Origin: Ampelocalamus luodianensis
Lineage: Eukaryota; Streptophyta; Magnoliopsida; Poales; Poaceae
Assembly: GCA_036346255.1 (NCBI GenBank)
Contig: CM070617.1
Span: 27,269,080-27,333,079 of the forward strand
Length of the DNA stretch: 64,000 bases
Direction of reading: 5' to 3'
Below, in pieces: positions 1 through 11,480 of this stretch. Both the position numbers and the translations under genes were made by a program. Position 1 is the stretch's first letter, and every line of letters begins with the position of its first letter. The notes beneath the pieces were generated by a model. The model had not been told where the DNA came from, did no database searches, and saw nothing but the letters and a program-made list of their open reading frames with translations.

Positions 1-93
1 GCTCCAGCATCCTCTTCTGCGCGTCCTCAGTCCCGCCCGGCCGGCATCCGCCCCTTGAGCCACGGCCGCCGCTGCCGCCAATGCTGCTCGCCA
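1..93 (-). CDS. Possible 5' coding exon of a gene running off the left edge
   Basis: Reading the minus strand from the ATG at 93-91 gives an open frame to the window edge, beginning MASSIGGSGGRG and continuing into a polar stretch ending DAQKRMLE. The stretch upstream on that strand (about 94-260) is GC-rich and pyrimidine-rich, as grass 5' leaders often are. Gly/Ser-rich N-termini before a charged helix are common in grass genes, but 31 residues are too few to name a family. I chose this frame over the longer overlapping minus-strand frame at 422-27 because that one terminates at 27 and has no recognisable content. The call is inference. Confidence 0.35.
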
Positions 94-1722
94 TCGGGGT
101 TCCTGCCGCTGCTGTGGAGTTGCTTCTGGGTGGGCGAGTGATATGGAGGAGAGGCGAAGAGGCGATGGGGAATTTGGGGTTTGGGAGGGAAGATCCTCAC
201 TGGGCGCGCTGCTGCAGCGTTTGCTCTCGAGTCTCGACACTTCCCTCTTTTGCTCTGTTCACACAGTGGCGTGGCTGCTCTTGGCATAGATGGAGCTGGC
301 GTGTTGGGGCCACCTGGCAGCCTCGCGGATCGGCCTGCGTCCGTTGGACCTCGTGGCGATGGGGCGCGTCCCTGGTGACTTGCTGGATCACAGCCAGTGG
401 TTTTTTGGCACAACTTCTGCAAGGAAGGAGCGGTATGGTAAATATGAAGGGGCGCGCGTCTTGGTAGTTGGGATTTTAGGTGCGATGCCTTTTAGTTCTT
501 GAAATAAATTTAGAGAATTAAGATGTTCACGGGTAAATCAAAGTTCTGATGAGGGTTTTACACTTGGATTCAAAATTTTGGAGTAGATTGATGTTGTTTC
601 ATCGATAAATGCTAGTTTTAGCATTTCTTTCAGTCAACCATGGTGTTTTGGCATAGCTAAGCTTCACATCCACCGCCATGAGTAAGGTTCATGGCCGCTT
701 GCTTTTGGTTTTGGAAGGTGATGGGGGTAGACTTTGTAGATGCGCTCACAAGCAGATGTCGTACTAGTCGCTTCAATTCATTACTTTTATAGTTTACTTG
801 GCAGAAAATGTGATTCTAACTGCCTCAAGAAGTGGAATTCTTATGGCACTAACACTTGATTATGTCTAAGCTTATGTGGACACTTGCAATGTGTTTCTTC
901 ATAACTATGATAGGTTTTAGATGCTAGTTTAACGATAATAGTAGGAAAAGTTGTAGATGATGAATTCCACCTACATTGCCATGAGTCGAGTGTATGCATT
1001 GCAGGTGCGCATGGAGAAAGTGAGAATGAAGGTGGCGAAGCAAAACAAGAAGAAAAAGGCGCACATACAAAAGAACCCTAGCTTCATTATGGCATTATCT
1101 GTTTCCGTACGAAACATGGCGCCAACTATTTTTAAGAAGACTCTTGGACCATTAACATATTGGGCCAATCTTTATTTAAGAGAGAGGCTATTGGGTTGTT
1201 TCACATTTAAAATTGAGGGTCACCTGTGGAATGTATCTTGTTCACATAAAATCCAACAAGATACATTAAACCCAATTCAACGGTTACTAGTGGAATAAAA
1301 TCGCATGGATCTCGTTACCTTTATACTCTTTTAATCTCATGACACATGACAGAATAAATTAACAACATTTTTACATGGACACATGTAATGGTTTGAAAGG
1401 GTTTCAAGCAAGGATCTAAAGATGAGAAGGTATCATATGATTTATTTCCATCCCCTCTTTCTTCACATATTATTCATTTGATCGTTCCCTGCCACTTTAC
1501 CCTTCAACAAAAACTCTCCAACTAAATCGCGCCGCCACCCCTTGTCCATCCACGAGCCCTTTCAATCATAGCTATTGGTAGCATTCATCGCTATCGACCA
1601 ATTTCCTCGCCGCCACCTCCCTCGTATTCAATGCCACTCTCAGCACGTAGACTCCTTTATGCAACCCTCGTTCCCAACATCTTACCCTATTTTTTGAAGG
1701 ATTAAGTACATTGTTCATCCAT
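94..1722. other. Spacer without a supported gene
   Basis: After the GC-rich first 480 bases the sequence is AT-rich and carries no protein I recognise. The open frame at 957-1298 is lysine-rich and low in information. A 13-bp perfect inverted repeat at 1230-1242 and 1255-1267 could form a short hairpin. The last about 30 bases resemble the outer continuation of the transposon terminal repeat that follows. Confidence 0.5.
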
Positions 1723-1807
1723 GAACTCTTGACCTAGTTTAATGTTCATCTCTCAATTGCAATATCGGATGAAACATATACTCCAAGTGTCAATACCGTG
1801 CAAAAAA
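1723..1807 (+). repeat. Left terminal inverted repeat of the MULE
   Basis: Pairs with 9738-9822 on the opposite strand. Similarity fades inward at about 1808. Confidence 0.75.
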
Positions 1808-1985
1808 CCGCCATTTATTCCTTTTGAGGGCTGTTTCGTGCCACGTGGAAAAAAAGAAACCTTTCCACCATGGCCGCTGACTCGGATTCAATCCCAACTT
1901 GCCCTTTGCAGAACGCAACGACGCCGCTCTCTCTCTCTCTCTCAGCGTCGATTGAAGGGGATTAGGGTTTGGAGAGTGGTGCCCG

Positions 1986-2648
1986 ATGACCGAAGGTGGT
2001 GCCATGGCCAGCTCTGGGAGCTCGAGGTCGGTGGCAACTGGAGGAAGCACGAGGTCAGCGGCATCGAGCCTACTCTCCATCCGTGCAGTTCATGGTCCCT
2101 CCACATTGCCTATCCCGTACAGAGAGCAACCACTGGAGTATGCTCCAACTATCCATTGCCACTGCGGGGAGAAGGCTGGTCGATGGATATCATGGAGCGA
2201 CTCTAACCTGGCACGGAGGTACATGACATGCATGCGAGCTTGGATAAGTCTTCTTCGCTTTATTTTTTGGGCTATTCTGATTTGTGATTGGTATTTGGAG
2301 GCTGGAGGCTGCAAGTTTTGGGCATGGTGCGATGATGAGACAACCCCGTTCTTAAGGCGGCTTCTACTGGACTTGCACGGTGTTGTTAGGGCTTTGAGGA
2401 AGGAGAACAGTGAGCTCAGTAGAGGTATTGCCAATGAAAGACAAGAGCTAAGTGAGGTTAAGTCGAGGCATGGAGAATATGTTATAGCACTGACCACTAA
2501 TTTGAGGGAAAAGGAAGCTTCATCAGTTGGACTCGCTGGTAGGGTAGCACAGCTGGAGAAACACAGGAGAATGCTATTGTTCTTGTTTGGTGCTTTTGCT
2601 GTGATGTTAGTTAGTACTAGGATTCTTAGTACTATGAGTATGGTATAA
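1986..2648 (+). CDS. GRF-type zinc-finger, coiled-coil, membrane-tail protein carried by the MULE
   Basis: The 220-codon frame starts with a Ser/Gly/Ala-rich N-terminus. It then shows a GRF-type zinc finger: CHC at residues 58-60, the aromatic RWISW, RRYMTC (Cys82), and later GCKFWAWCDD. A charged coiled-coil follows (LRKENSEL onward) and a C-terminal hydrophobic helix (LLFLFGAFAVMLV). This layout matches the abundant plant GRF-domain proteins that occur beside transposons; GRF fingers bind nucleic acid in other proteins, but the role here is unknown. Residues about 89-108 split the finger and are probably a retained 60-bp GT-AG intron at 2248-2307; removing it keeps the frame and restores normal cysteine spacing. 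An ATG four codons into a Met-rich start (1986) is used; 2004 is an alternative. Confidence 0.68.
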   Translation: MTEGGAMASSGSSRSVATGGSTRSAASSLLSIRAVHGPSTLPIPYREQPLEYAPTIHCHCGEKAGRWISWSDSNLARRYMTCMRAWISLLRFIFWAILICDWYLEAGGCKFWAWCDDETTPFLRRLLLDLHGVVRALRKENSELSRGIANERQELSEVKSRHGEYVIALTTNLREKEASSVGLAGRVAQLEKHRRMLLFLFGAFAVMLVSTRILSTMSMV

Positions 2649-3378
2649 AACTGAAATTGCCCAATCCTATAATTTTTTGCATAATGTATGAATGTTGGTT
2701 ATGAATCTGGGGAATCCTATTGTTTGTGATGAATATTATCCTGTTGTGCATTTTCTGGTAGTTTTTGGTATGTGTATGGCACAAGTTTGGCAATATTTGA
2801 ATGTTTCCCTGTTTTCCATTTTTCTATCATGTGGGATATTGTTCAACTTATAAATGTGAGGTATTTTCCATTTTCCAACTTGTTTCAGCAAGCAATCAAA
2901 CAAGATTAGAAAAAATGCTATTGTTCTTGTTTCTGGTATATACATTTTCTATTTTCTATCATGTGGTATGTGTATGTCACAAGTTTGGCCTCTCTAGCAA
3001 AACAAGATTATGTACATGTAAACATCCAGCCTGTTTTAGCAAGCAGTCAAACATTTAGTAGTTAGTACTCAGGATGGAGGTCAAAACCAAATGTTTAAAC
3101 ATACATCTCTTCATCCACAACCACCATTGTCCAAGCATAATTGGCAATACTTGACAAGCAGAACACAAAGTAGTTAATAACAAATTAGATAGCATAAGTT
3201 TGGGAATCACATTACATGAGCTAAAAGTCTGGCAATACTTGAACATTACAAAGGCACAAGTTTAGGAATTACATAACACCATACAAGCCACAAGTCAAGC
3301 AATTACATGACAACACATAAAAAAGGCACAAGTCTAAAAATTACAAGTCTGGCAATGACATAGCTTGAGATAACATCA

Positions 3379-5175
3379 CTAATTTGTTGGCATGCCTAGA
3401 AGCTTTGCAAGCTTTGAACTACAACTTTGCTTCCTCTTGCTTGGAGTTGGCTTCTTCTTTTGGCAGGGAGGTGCCTCGGTTTTGGCTTGACTAGAAGCAG
3501 AACCAGAGGTCACTTGGATATTCACACATGACTTTGCCCTTGCAAATGCCACAGTTGCCTCCAAGTTCATAATAGCAGAACCACCATGAATTGTACTGAC
3601 TTTGGCAGTAGCAGAGGTTCTGATGATCCTCTGATTTGGCATGCTAAGCTATATGTATAGATGTTTTCAACTAGAGGTTAGTAGTTTTTCAAATGCAAGT
3701 AATTAAAAATCAAGTTATGAAATTTACAGATGAACCCACATTCTGAATAGTTGTCCTTGTCCTCTCTAAGTACAAGATTTATGGCTATATTTGTATAGCT
3801 CTATTGTGAACCAGGAATCACATCCTGCAATGTCAGATGTGCACAAACTATGTCATGTGCATAAACTATGTAACAAATAATATATTAATTATAGTGCATA
3901 TTACCAGGGGAACAGGGACAGCTAGTGCAAAGTTGCCAACACTTGCAGTATGAGCTTGTTGACCCTGGCTAGCCCCTGAGGTTTGTTGTGCTTGGCCATT
4001 TCTCCTCTCACAGCTAGTTCTATTATGTCCAATCCCCTTGCGGAGCCTACACATAATAATTGTGCCAACCTTAGACATTCTAGTTCCTTTAGGCTTCTCA
4101 TTTTGCTCTCTCTTCCTATCTTTCTTTGGACTGCCATGCATTTTCTTGAATCATGCCCTGCTCTAATGCTGTGGGTCTATCCTCATGATTGCATTAGCAC
4201 CTTCAGGGGTATCCTTTGCAAGATTTTTCCTATGGTGGTTGAAAGGATTTACACATGGAGCTTTGGCACACATCCAAATTTTCTTCTGCCAAGTTTTGTC
4301 CTTGTAAGTCTTCTTGGAGTTGGCATAGATGTGTCTTGCACACATCCTATGCTCAGCTTTGGGTACTCAATACTGCACAACATTTAGTAGACCCTGCAAC
4401 AAATAAATTGTCAAGTACTAGTCATGTGATCTGAGACAAATGGTTAAGTATTGGTTAAGTAATGCCACTTACTTTTCTATTGATCTGAGATGATAACCCA
4501 TCCATCACCATCTTCAATTTCTATATCTCTCAAGAAAATCCCACATAGCCAGTCCCATGATCCATTGGTTTCCTTCTCAACTACAACCCATGTTATGGGA
4601 TACATATGATTGTTTGCATCTCTGCCCATTGCACAAATTATCTCACAATTGGTTGTACCTTTGAAGAAACAACCATCCAAACCTATCACTTTCCTACACC
4701 CGGCTAGGAAACCTCTTCTGCAAGCATCCAAACATATGTACATCCTTTGAAATAATGCTTCTATTGCATTTGTATGAAGCTTAACCACCACTATGCTGCC
4801 TAGATTGCTCCTAAGAAGCTACATTTGGTAGTCAAAGACCCTACCATACTCTTCCTTCTTGGAATCTAACATCTTCTGCATGACAAGAGAATTAGCTCTT
4901 TTGCACTTAGCAATACTCACATCAGCATGCATGTGTTCCTGAATTGTTTGCTTCATGTGCTCAAGCTTCCAGGTTGGGTTTGCCATGATGGTACTCTCAA
5001 ACCATTCAGATATTATCCTCGAAGTGACAAGCTTGTTATCCCTTCTGGGGGGGGGCGCATATGTGCTCATCCTTGAAACTACTGACTTGCCAGCCATCTG
5101 TCCTACTTTTATTTGACAACAGGATGACCCTAGGACACTTTGGCCACTGACATTTAGCCCTAACCCTTAAGTTGC
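3379..5175 (-). pseudogene. Decayed MULE transposase (MURA-like)
   Basis: Minus-strand fragments, in order, spell a MULE transposase. About 5175-5060 has the N-terminal zinc-binding segment (VRAKCQWPKCP, then TDGWQVSSF). From 5045 to 4820 is the helical linker (SEWFESTI, QEHMHADVS). From 4791 to 4477 is the catalytic core (VIGLDGCFFKG, AMGRDANNHMYPI, VVEKETNGSWDW), where LDGC contains the first catalytic Asp of the DDE family. From 4345 to 4163 is the conserved CARHIYAN segment, and 4141 to 3866 holds a CCHC-like knuckle in which a Cys is replaced (CRLRKGIGHNRTSC). It is broken by a frameshift at the run of G at about 5047-5055, in-frame stops near 4820 and at the end of the core (about 4474), and it lacks the N-terminal part beyond about 5175, where the gypsy element begins. 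It cannot make a working transposase. Confidence 0.8.
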
Positions 5176-5323
5176 CATTCTTGGGAAATGACGAGGATCT
5201 AATAATCCTCAATTAATTAGATTATTTATCTGTAATATTTATTATTACAGATAATAATATCGTTTACACAACCTTCAAAGGTACCCCTCAATATTAACAA
5301 TGAGGGAGATCATACACACCTAG

Positions 5324-5470
5324 TGGTCGTAAGCTATTATACGACCGCCTTATATAGTCGTAAGTTCTACTACGATCACCTAATGGTCGTAAGTTCTTCT
5401 ACGACCACCTATTCATCGTAAGTCCTACTACGATCACTTCATAGTCGTAAGTCTTATTATGATCAGGTTA
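5324..5470. repeat. Five-copy 30-bp tandem repeat in the gypsy LTR
   Basis: The core GTCGTAAG...TACGA recurs at about 5325, 5356, 5385, 5414 and 5443. Each unit is itself partly palindromic (TCGTA...TACGA). Repeats of this kind in an LTR upstream region often act as promoter elements; that role is inferred here. Confidence 0.7.
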
Positions 5471-6513
5471 GCTACAACCACCCTATGGTCGATAAAGTCG
5501 ACAAACATGTGAGCCCAATCGACTAGGAACATTTGTGCGTTATGTTTAATATACGCATTAGTTAATATGTGTCGTTATTCCTGATATAACTGCAAGTATT
5601 AAACCTCTGTCTCTGACATAACTGCAAGGCGACGTGGGGGATATGTCTCTGACAAAAAACTACCCTTAAACGTGCACATTGCATCAAACGACAAGGGCCT
5701 CTTAACGTGGACAACTGCCATCCCTTCATGTGTTATATAAAGAGAAGAGGATCAAAGGATTCGATGAGCACAACGAGACACTGAAGTCATTAAGCCCTAG
5801 TTTTAGTGACTTTCTCCTTATTGTAAACACAATCAATATAACAATATAGGAGTATGTTTATTATTCTCTCAGGAGAAGACCTGAACTTGTATAAAATTTC
5901 CATGTTCTTTTCTCTATGGTTTCGCTATAGGAGAGGCCTCAACATTCATTCATAAGATCGATGCTAAACCATCGATAGTTGGCACCTTCTGTAGGGATAG
6001 TTAGTTTCTCCTTTCCTTTTTGACAAATTGTCTTAATTTCCAACTCTAATGCTTTCATGGAAGAAGAGTAGAATGAGGAGAATTGGTTCATTTTGATAGA
6101 TTATGTAGGACTCGATATGGATGCCTGCTGCGAGTACGAGTAGAGCATCATTTCATTTGACGGCAATACTGGTTCTAGGGATCTTTCACCAGACCTAGAG
6201 AACCATGCCATGTACAAGGTTGATGTGGGAGCCATCTTCCCCACAACGTTACACCTAGAGGAGGAACCAGAACCCTCGAAGGGCAGGGGTCCAACCGACT
6301 AGGATCAGGATCGCCCCACGACGAGTGATGAACACAACGAGGGTTCCTCCTCCAAATGTTCAAGCCCGTCTAAGGTCGTCCGATCTACCACAACAAGTCC
6401 AGGAATCCATGATTCCAGGACTCAATCAACACCTGATAACCGTCACTCTTCTGTTACCCCACGTGGTGTGTGGTCGTGTTTACTTCACCTGTGGATTTGA
6501 CCATACCCCCGCA

Positions 6514-7359
6514 CAGGGGCGGATGCTATTAAGTTCATGGGTGTTCACTTGAACACCCATTTTTTTTTAAAAAAAATAACTATATAGTATGTGTATTATA
6601 TATATATATATATATATATATAATGAAATATACTCTTAATTGGGTTAACCAGACCACAACTCCCTCTCAGCTCATCAAACCATGTCTCCCTCTGGCGCCC
6701 CATAACCTCGAACTAGCACATGTGATGGCCAGCCTATGGTCACACACCATTCGACTTTTGCCCTTTGCGCATTGGACCATTCGGTACAACCACAACAAGG
6801 TCATTCCCCCTCATTTTTCTCTAACCCTATCAATCAACAGACAATAGCCGGCTCTCATCTCTCTCTCTGTCTCTCTTGATGCACTAGCGTGGCCACGACG
6901 AAGCCAAACCCGACGGCAGGGCGGAGGTCGGAGGAGCAAGGTCAGGCACCGACCACCGGTCGGGCCGTTGCCGTTGGGGCACCGAGCGGGGAGGGCGACC
7001 GGGTAGCCCTGTGAGTCATCTATAGCCGACAGTAGCGACTCAACACCTCGCACAACTCTTGACAAGAAGGCAGTGCAGAGGTGAGTTCAATCCGAATTAC
7101 CAGATCCTCAATTCTCAAATCAGCAAAGAGCAAACTCAAATGCCAAAATCAATAATTTTGTTTGTGTTAGTTTGAATTGTGATTGGTAAATCTTGTCTTT
7201 TCTTGATTATTTTGTAATTTCACTAAATTATTTGTGATGTTGTCATTAGTATGAATAATTTGTATTCTGGTTTTTGCTACTATGTACCTTTATATTTTAC
7301 ATTGAACAATATTTTTATAACTTCGAACACTCATTTTGGAAATCCTGGGTCCGCCACTA
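6514..7359. mobile_element. hAT-type DNA transposon, non-autonomous, 846 bp
   Basis: The left end CAGGGGCGGA (6514-6523) and the right end TCCGCCACTA (7350-7359) are imperfect inverted repeats of hAT form. They are flanked by 8-bp copies CCCCCGCA (6506-6513) and CCCCCGTA (7360-7367), one mismatch apart, which is the hAT target-duplication length. Inside are an AT microsatellite near 6600 and a GC-rich segment, but no transposase. The element interrupts the gag region of the gypsy remnant. Confidence 0.78.
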
Positions 7360-8421
7360 CCCCCGTAGGGTTCATCTTCAACTGGAGACGGTTATAACCT
7401 AGAATTCCCCTTCTTGGAGGGGATTGCTCCAAGTCGCGAGGCATTATCCTTCGACTACTCCTCGAGTCAGGAGGACTCAGCCGCAAGTGCTGATAGTAGC
7501 ACCCAGGAGGTCTTTGTCCTCCCCTCAGATCATAATCTCTCTCCAAGAGGTAGGACTGGGTTACTTTCCATCCCACACTTGCTTCAAGCTCTCGTGGTGA
7601 TGGCGAGAACACCTCCAGCGATAACCAGGATCCCCACATTCATGAGCGTGGCTAAAATCCTAGAAGTGATCACTCTCCACTGAGACACACTTTGACTGAC
7701 TCAGATATCGATGAATCTTAAAACCGCCAGGAGAAGAAGAATTGCTACCCAGAGATCTTTATCTGGGTGCACCCAATACCAGTCAAAGGAAGCTCAAGAA
7801 CTTCAATGAATCAATGACCTGATGCACTAGCGTGGCCACGACGAAGCCAAACGCGGCGGTAGGGCGGAGGTCGGAGGAGCAAGGTCAGGCACCGACCACC
7901 GGTCGGGCCGTTGCCGTTGGGGCACCGAGCGAGGAGGGCGACCGAGTAGCCCTGTGAGTCATCTACAGCCGACAGTAGCGACCCAACACCTCGCACAACT
8001 CTTGACAAGAAGGCAGTGCAGAGGTGAGTTCAATCCGAATTACCAGATCCTCAATTCTCAAATCAGCAAAGAGCAAACTCAAATGCCAAAATCAATAGCA
8101 CCCAGGAGGTCTTTGTCCTCCCCTCAGATCATAATCTCTCTCCAAGAGGCAGGACTGGGGTTACTTTTTATCCCACACTTGCTTCAAGCTCTCGTGGTGA
8201 TGGCGAGAACACCTCCAGCGATGACCAGGATCCCCACATTCATGAGTGTGGCTAAAATCCTAGAAGTGATCACTCTCCACTGAGACACACTCTGACTGAC
8301 TCAGATATCGATGATCCTGAAACCGCCAGGAGAAGAAGAATTGCTACCCAGATATCTTTATCCGGGTGCACCCAATACCAGTCAAAGGAAGCTCAAGAAC
8401 TTCAATGAATCAATGACCTGA
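6877..8421. repeat. Partial tandem duplication (about 940-bp unit, second copy with a 348-bp deletion)
   Basis: Positions about 6879-7151 match 7819-8097, and 7500-7816 match 8098-8417, both at over 95% by eye. The first copy runs from inside the hAT element across its right end into gag. The second lacks the equivalent of 7152-7499, including the hAT right end. The copies join at a shared TGAT, and the deletion joint sits at a shared ATA/ATAG. Confidence 0.85.
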
Positions 8422-8422
8422 T

Positions 8423-9470
8423 CGAAAACCCGGCTCAGAAGCTTGGACAAGTACCAGGCTATGACCTCTTCGCTCAAGAGATCACAAGAAGACTTCAGGA
8501 CACAATGGTCAATCTCGAGCGGAATCGACAACACCATCCTGCTAGTCATACTGGGACAACTCCATTGAACGCCAGTCGTTCGAACGACTCTCCTCGTGGA
8601 GAACGACGAGACAAAAGATTTGGTCGATCTCCCGACCACGACACTAGTCAGAGAAGAATTCCACAAACAACTGGTGATCGACAAACTCCTAGGGGAGGTG
8701 GTCATTCACCACTTATTCCAAGAAATATGCACTAGCAGATGAGAAATATGCACTAGCAGATGGAGCACGAGGAGTATTACCCTCGTAGGACTGAGATCTA
8801 TGATAGGTCATGTCCATTTACCACTGGGTATCATCGAGTACGATCGTCTAGAGATGTTAACCCTTCTTTCCTGTAAAGAAGGTGTTATAATATCATTATC
8901 GGATGTCGGGCGTTTTTGCCTGACCTTCGAGCAGCTCGCTGGCCACCCCCATTTCGACTAGTGAGCATAGAGAAGTTTGATGGGTCACAAAATCTCATTG
9001 AATTTCTTCAAATATATACCACCGCAGTTCGAGCAGTAGGAGGAGAGCATCTTATAGCCAACTACCTTCCTACTGTACTCAAAGGATCTACTCGATCATG
9101 GCTATTAAATCAGCCACAAGAGTCTATTTATTCGTGGGAGCACCTCTGCAACCTACTGTTAGCCAACTTTCAGGGCACTTATAACTGCCTTAGAAAAGAG
9201 GACGACCTGCATAGAATGAGATAGGATTTTCACGAGATCCTACGCCAATTTATCAAGCGTTTCAGTCAGGTTCGTACTTCAATTCCTGAAGTTTCTGACT
9301 CTTCGGTCATCAGGGCATTCAAGCAGGGAGTTCGCAATTGAAGGATCACGAAGGATATCGCTCTAAATACTCCAGCTATCGTCACCGAGCTCTTCAAAAT
9401 GGTCGACCGTTATGCATCTGCAGTAGAAGCGGTCAAGTAGAATCACACGATTAATCGTGACGATAAGGAC
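8423..9470 (+). pseudogene. Gypsy gag fragment
   Basis: The stretch 8916-9224 encodes the retrotransposon gag core: FDGSQNLIEFLQIY, then AVGGEHLIANYLP, SWLLNQP and SWEHLCNLLLANFQGTY. This pattern is standard for grass Ty3/gypsy capsids. A stop at 9223 interrupts it, and the sequence continues as gag-like codons (RQFIKRFSQV) to about 9460. Upstream, 8505-8735 is a basic, Arg/Ser-rich gag linker. A 21-bp unit (AAATATGCACTAGCAGATG core) is duplicated in tandem near 8727-8761. No zinc knuckle or polymerase follows. Confidence 0.72.
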
Positions 9471-9737
9471 ACATGAGCAGTGGGTGAATTACAATGGTTC
9501 TGGTTATTAATGAACGGATAAATAAAGCAAGTATGGATGAGTTGTAACAAGTTATCAAACTCAAAATTTGATAGTAGCATCCATGGAAATCACACCCAAA
9601 GACTTCTGAATCCATTTTAGTATTTTACACTACCGCACAGACCCCAACATATCAGTAAAATTTTTAGCAGTTGTTCGATAACTGCCACTTGCCAGTGAGC
9701 CTATACAGACTCTGAAATAAACATTCCTAAATGACAT

Positions 9738-9822
9738 TTTTTTGCATGGTATTAATACTTGGAGTATGCATTTTATCCGATATTGCAATTGAGGGACAAA
9801 CGTTAAACTAGATCAAGAGTTC
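9738..9822 (-). repeat. Right terminal inverted repeat of the MULE
   Basis: Reverse complement matches 1723-1807 almost without gaps and ends abruptly at 9822. Confidence 0.75.
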
Positions 9823-10414
9823 AAGCAACCCAACCTCCAACAAGTGCCTTTGCTGTGCCCCCATTGCCATCTACTCTCCTCTTTGCCCCCACACAGTGCC
9901 TCGTAATTTGCATGCTGGAGCCAATACTATTCATCAGACCACCGCTGATCACCTTTCCATCCAGTTTCTAAGATCGGGATAATATGTGTACCCTACTGTC
10001 TCTTCGTCACCGCCATGTCATCATTGTAGAAGTCCTTGTTCGATCAGATTGGCGGAATGTCATCCTTATAGAAGTCCTTGTTCGATCAGATTGGCGGAAA
10101 TTTATTTTCTCTCTTTTCTTAACGAAAGGCAGGAAATTTTGTGACTTTTCCTTTCGCATAATCTTTGTTTAGAGGTTCCTTTTGTATAATAATAATCAAT
10201 AAACCAACGAAAGCATCCAACCTGGTACGCCATTTTCTAGGGTGGCCAGTCCAATCCTTCCTTTGTGGGGCCTGACATAAACCCAACCAAATTTAGTCCA
10301 GTACCACTAAAAACCCCAATTTGGGCCTACTATAATACCCGCCCATTACCATAAGGCCTTGGGCCAAATCTACTACCCACCTATAGTCCAAAGCATAGAC
10401 ACAACAAAACTGTT

Positions 10415-10476
<62 letters not shown>

Positions 10477-10690
10477 TAACAAAACTGTTCTTTAAAGGCC
10501 CATACATAGCAGAAATAGCCTAAATGGCTAAATTACATACCTCATGGCATGGTAGGATTACCTACACTGCACAATATTATTATCTTGGGCGCAACCTTGC
10601 AGAATTCTGAATCAGATCTCGCTGTTCAAAACCGGAACTAGATCTCAACCGTACACCAGACCACTGCTTCCTCACATGATTAATCACGGG
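9823..10690. other. Intergenic spacer with two simple repeats
   Basis: A 42-bp unit is repeated twice at 10017-10058 and 10059-10100 (core GAAGTCCTTGTTCGATCAG). A (TA)n tract at 10417-10472 lies between two copies of ACAACAAAACTGTTC-like sequence (10400-10415 and 10475-10490). A short CACGGCT repeat sits near 10689-10720. No gene is seen. Confidence 0.65.
10417..10472. repeat. (TA)n microsatellite, 28 units
   Basis: Uninterrupted TA dinucleotides, flanked by near-identical 16-bp direct repeats. Confidence 0.95.
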
Positions 10691-11107
10691 CCACGGCTCA
10701 CGGCTCACGGCTCACGGCCGATGTGCGAATTCGGAAAGTCGCGCACATCCAGGCTCCAGAAAGACGGCAGTGCAGACGGCACGGCCGTGTGGCGCCGGCC
10801 TGCACGTCCCGTGCGCCGCTCGCTTCTTCCTTGGCCCCTCTCGCTCGCTGACCAAGGTGATCCCTCGCGCGATCGGCAAGTCCGGTCGGAAAGCGCCCAC
10901 ACGCACACTAAACACAACATCAACGCATCCCTGACCCTCCTCTATTTTCCTTCCTCTCCCTTTGCCTCTCTTCCGCAGTTCTCCACCCACCTCCTCACGC
11001 TCTCCTCCCTCTCCACGAAACCACCACCCCCTTCCCCAACGCCTCGCAAGGGAAAGCCGCCGCCGCCGCCGCCTCGAGAGGCCGGGGGCCACGAGCCTGA
11101 AGACGAA

Positions 11108-11480
11108 ATGCCTGCCCAGAAGCGCCCGCTCCCCCCGCCCGACTCGGACGACTCCGACGGCCACGTCGCGGTCCGCCACGCCGCCGACAGCCGCGGCGGA
11201 GGCTCGCCCGAGCCCGAGACCGATGGAGACGCCGCTGCGCGTCAGGCGAGGGCGCCGCCGCGGGAGCCGCGCGACTGCGGTGAGACGAACGACACCGACA
11301 CCATCCTCTGTCTCTCGATGCACACGCATCGCGTTCGATGCCATGGGTTGTGGATATCTCTGAGAGGTTTCGTCTGTGCTTCATGGGTTTCGCAGATCCC
11401 GACGAGGAGGGTGGCGGCGGAGGAGGAGACGGAAGCGACAGCGACAGCGAGTCGTCTCTGAGCGCCGGAGACAAGGACGA
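11108..11480 (+). CDS. Second copy of RING1 5' exons 1 and 2 (alternative first exons or truncated duplicate)
   Basis: Exon 1A runs 11108-11279 (MPAQKRPLPPP...) with donor GTGAGA, and exon 2A runs 11396-11480 (DPDEEGGGGG...DSESSLSAGDKD) with donor GTAAGC. Both match the exons at 13828-14008 and 14125-14197 in order, intron length, acidic Gly/Asp/Ser content and phase: exon 2A ends GA, exactly as exon 2B does, so it could splice to the G-starting exon at 15477. Upstream (about 10800-10920) and downstream (about 11500-11700) sequence also resembles the second copy (13470-13600 and 14200-14420), so promoter and first intron were copied too. No RING or RAWUL exons follow before copy B begins. Whether transcripts start here is unknown. 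Confidence 0.6.

Larger units (their letters stand above)
5190..9480 (+). mobile_element. Decayed gypsy (Ty3-type) LTR retrotransposon, 5' LTR plus gag only
   Basis: About 5190-5978 looks like an LTR: an internal array of 30-bp repeats, a TATA-containing stretch (GTTATATAAAG near 5740), and a primer-binding-like site TTGGCACCTTCTGTAGGG at 5979-5996 typical of this group of grass gypsy elements. A gag frame follows in pieces up to about 9460. No protease, reverse transcriptase or 3' LTR is present, so the copy is a remnant or non-autonomous. It sits inside the MULE, separating the transposase from the right terminal repeat. The exact left border is uncertain by about 20 bp. Confidence 0.6.
1723..9822. 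mobile_element. Mutator-like (MULE) element with 85-bp inverted terminal repeats, nested
   Basis: Positions 1723-1807 and 9738-9822 are inverted copies of each other at roughly 85% identity by eye, starting GAACTCTTGACC on the left and its complement on the right. Between them lie a decayed MULE transposase on the minus strand and a GRF zinc-finger gene on the plus strand, which identifies the superfamily. I see no 9-bp target duplication. The sequence left of 1723 (about 1695-1722) looks like more of the terminal repeat and has no partner on the right, so the right end is probably truncated. Roughly 4.3 kb of the interior (about 5190-9480) is a later gypsy insertion. Confidence 0.72.

Noticed and set aside
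957..1298. 113-codon frame near the left edge
   Set aside because: Lysine-rich, no domain, no splice or promoter context, and an opposing frame overlaps.
10676..11461. 261-codon open frame over the RING1 copy A leader and exon 1
   Set aside because: It reads through the 5' leader, exon 1 in the correct frame and then the intron; the coding part is only the exons at 11108-11279 and 11396-11480.
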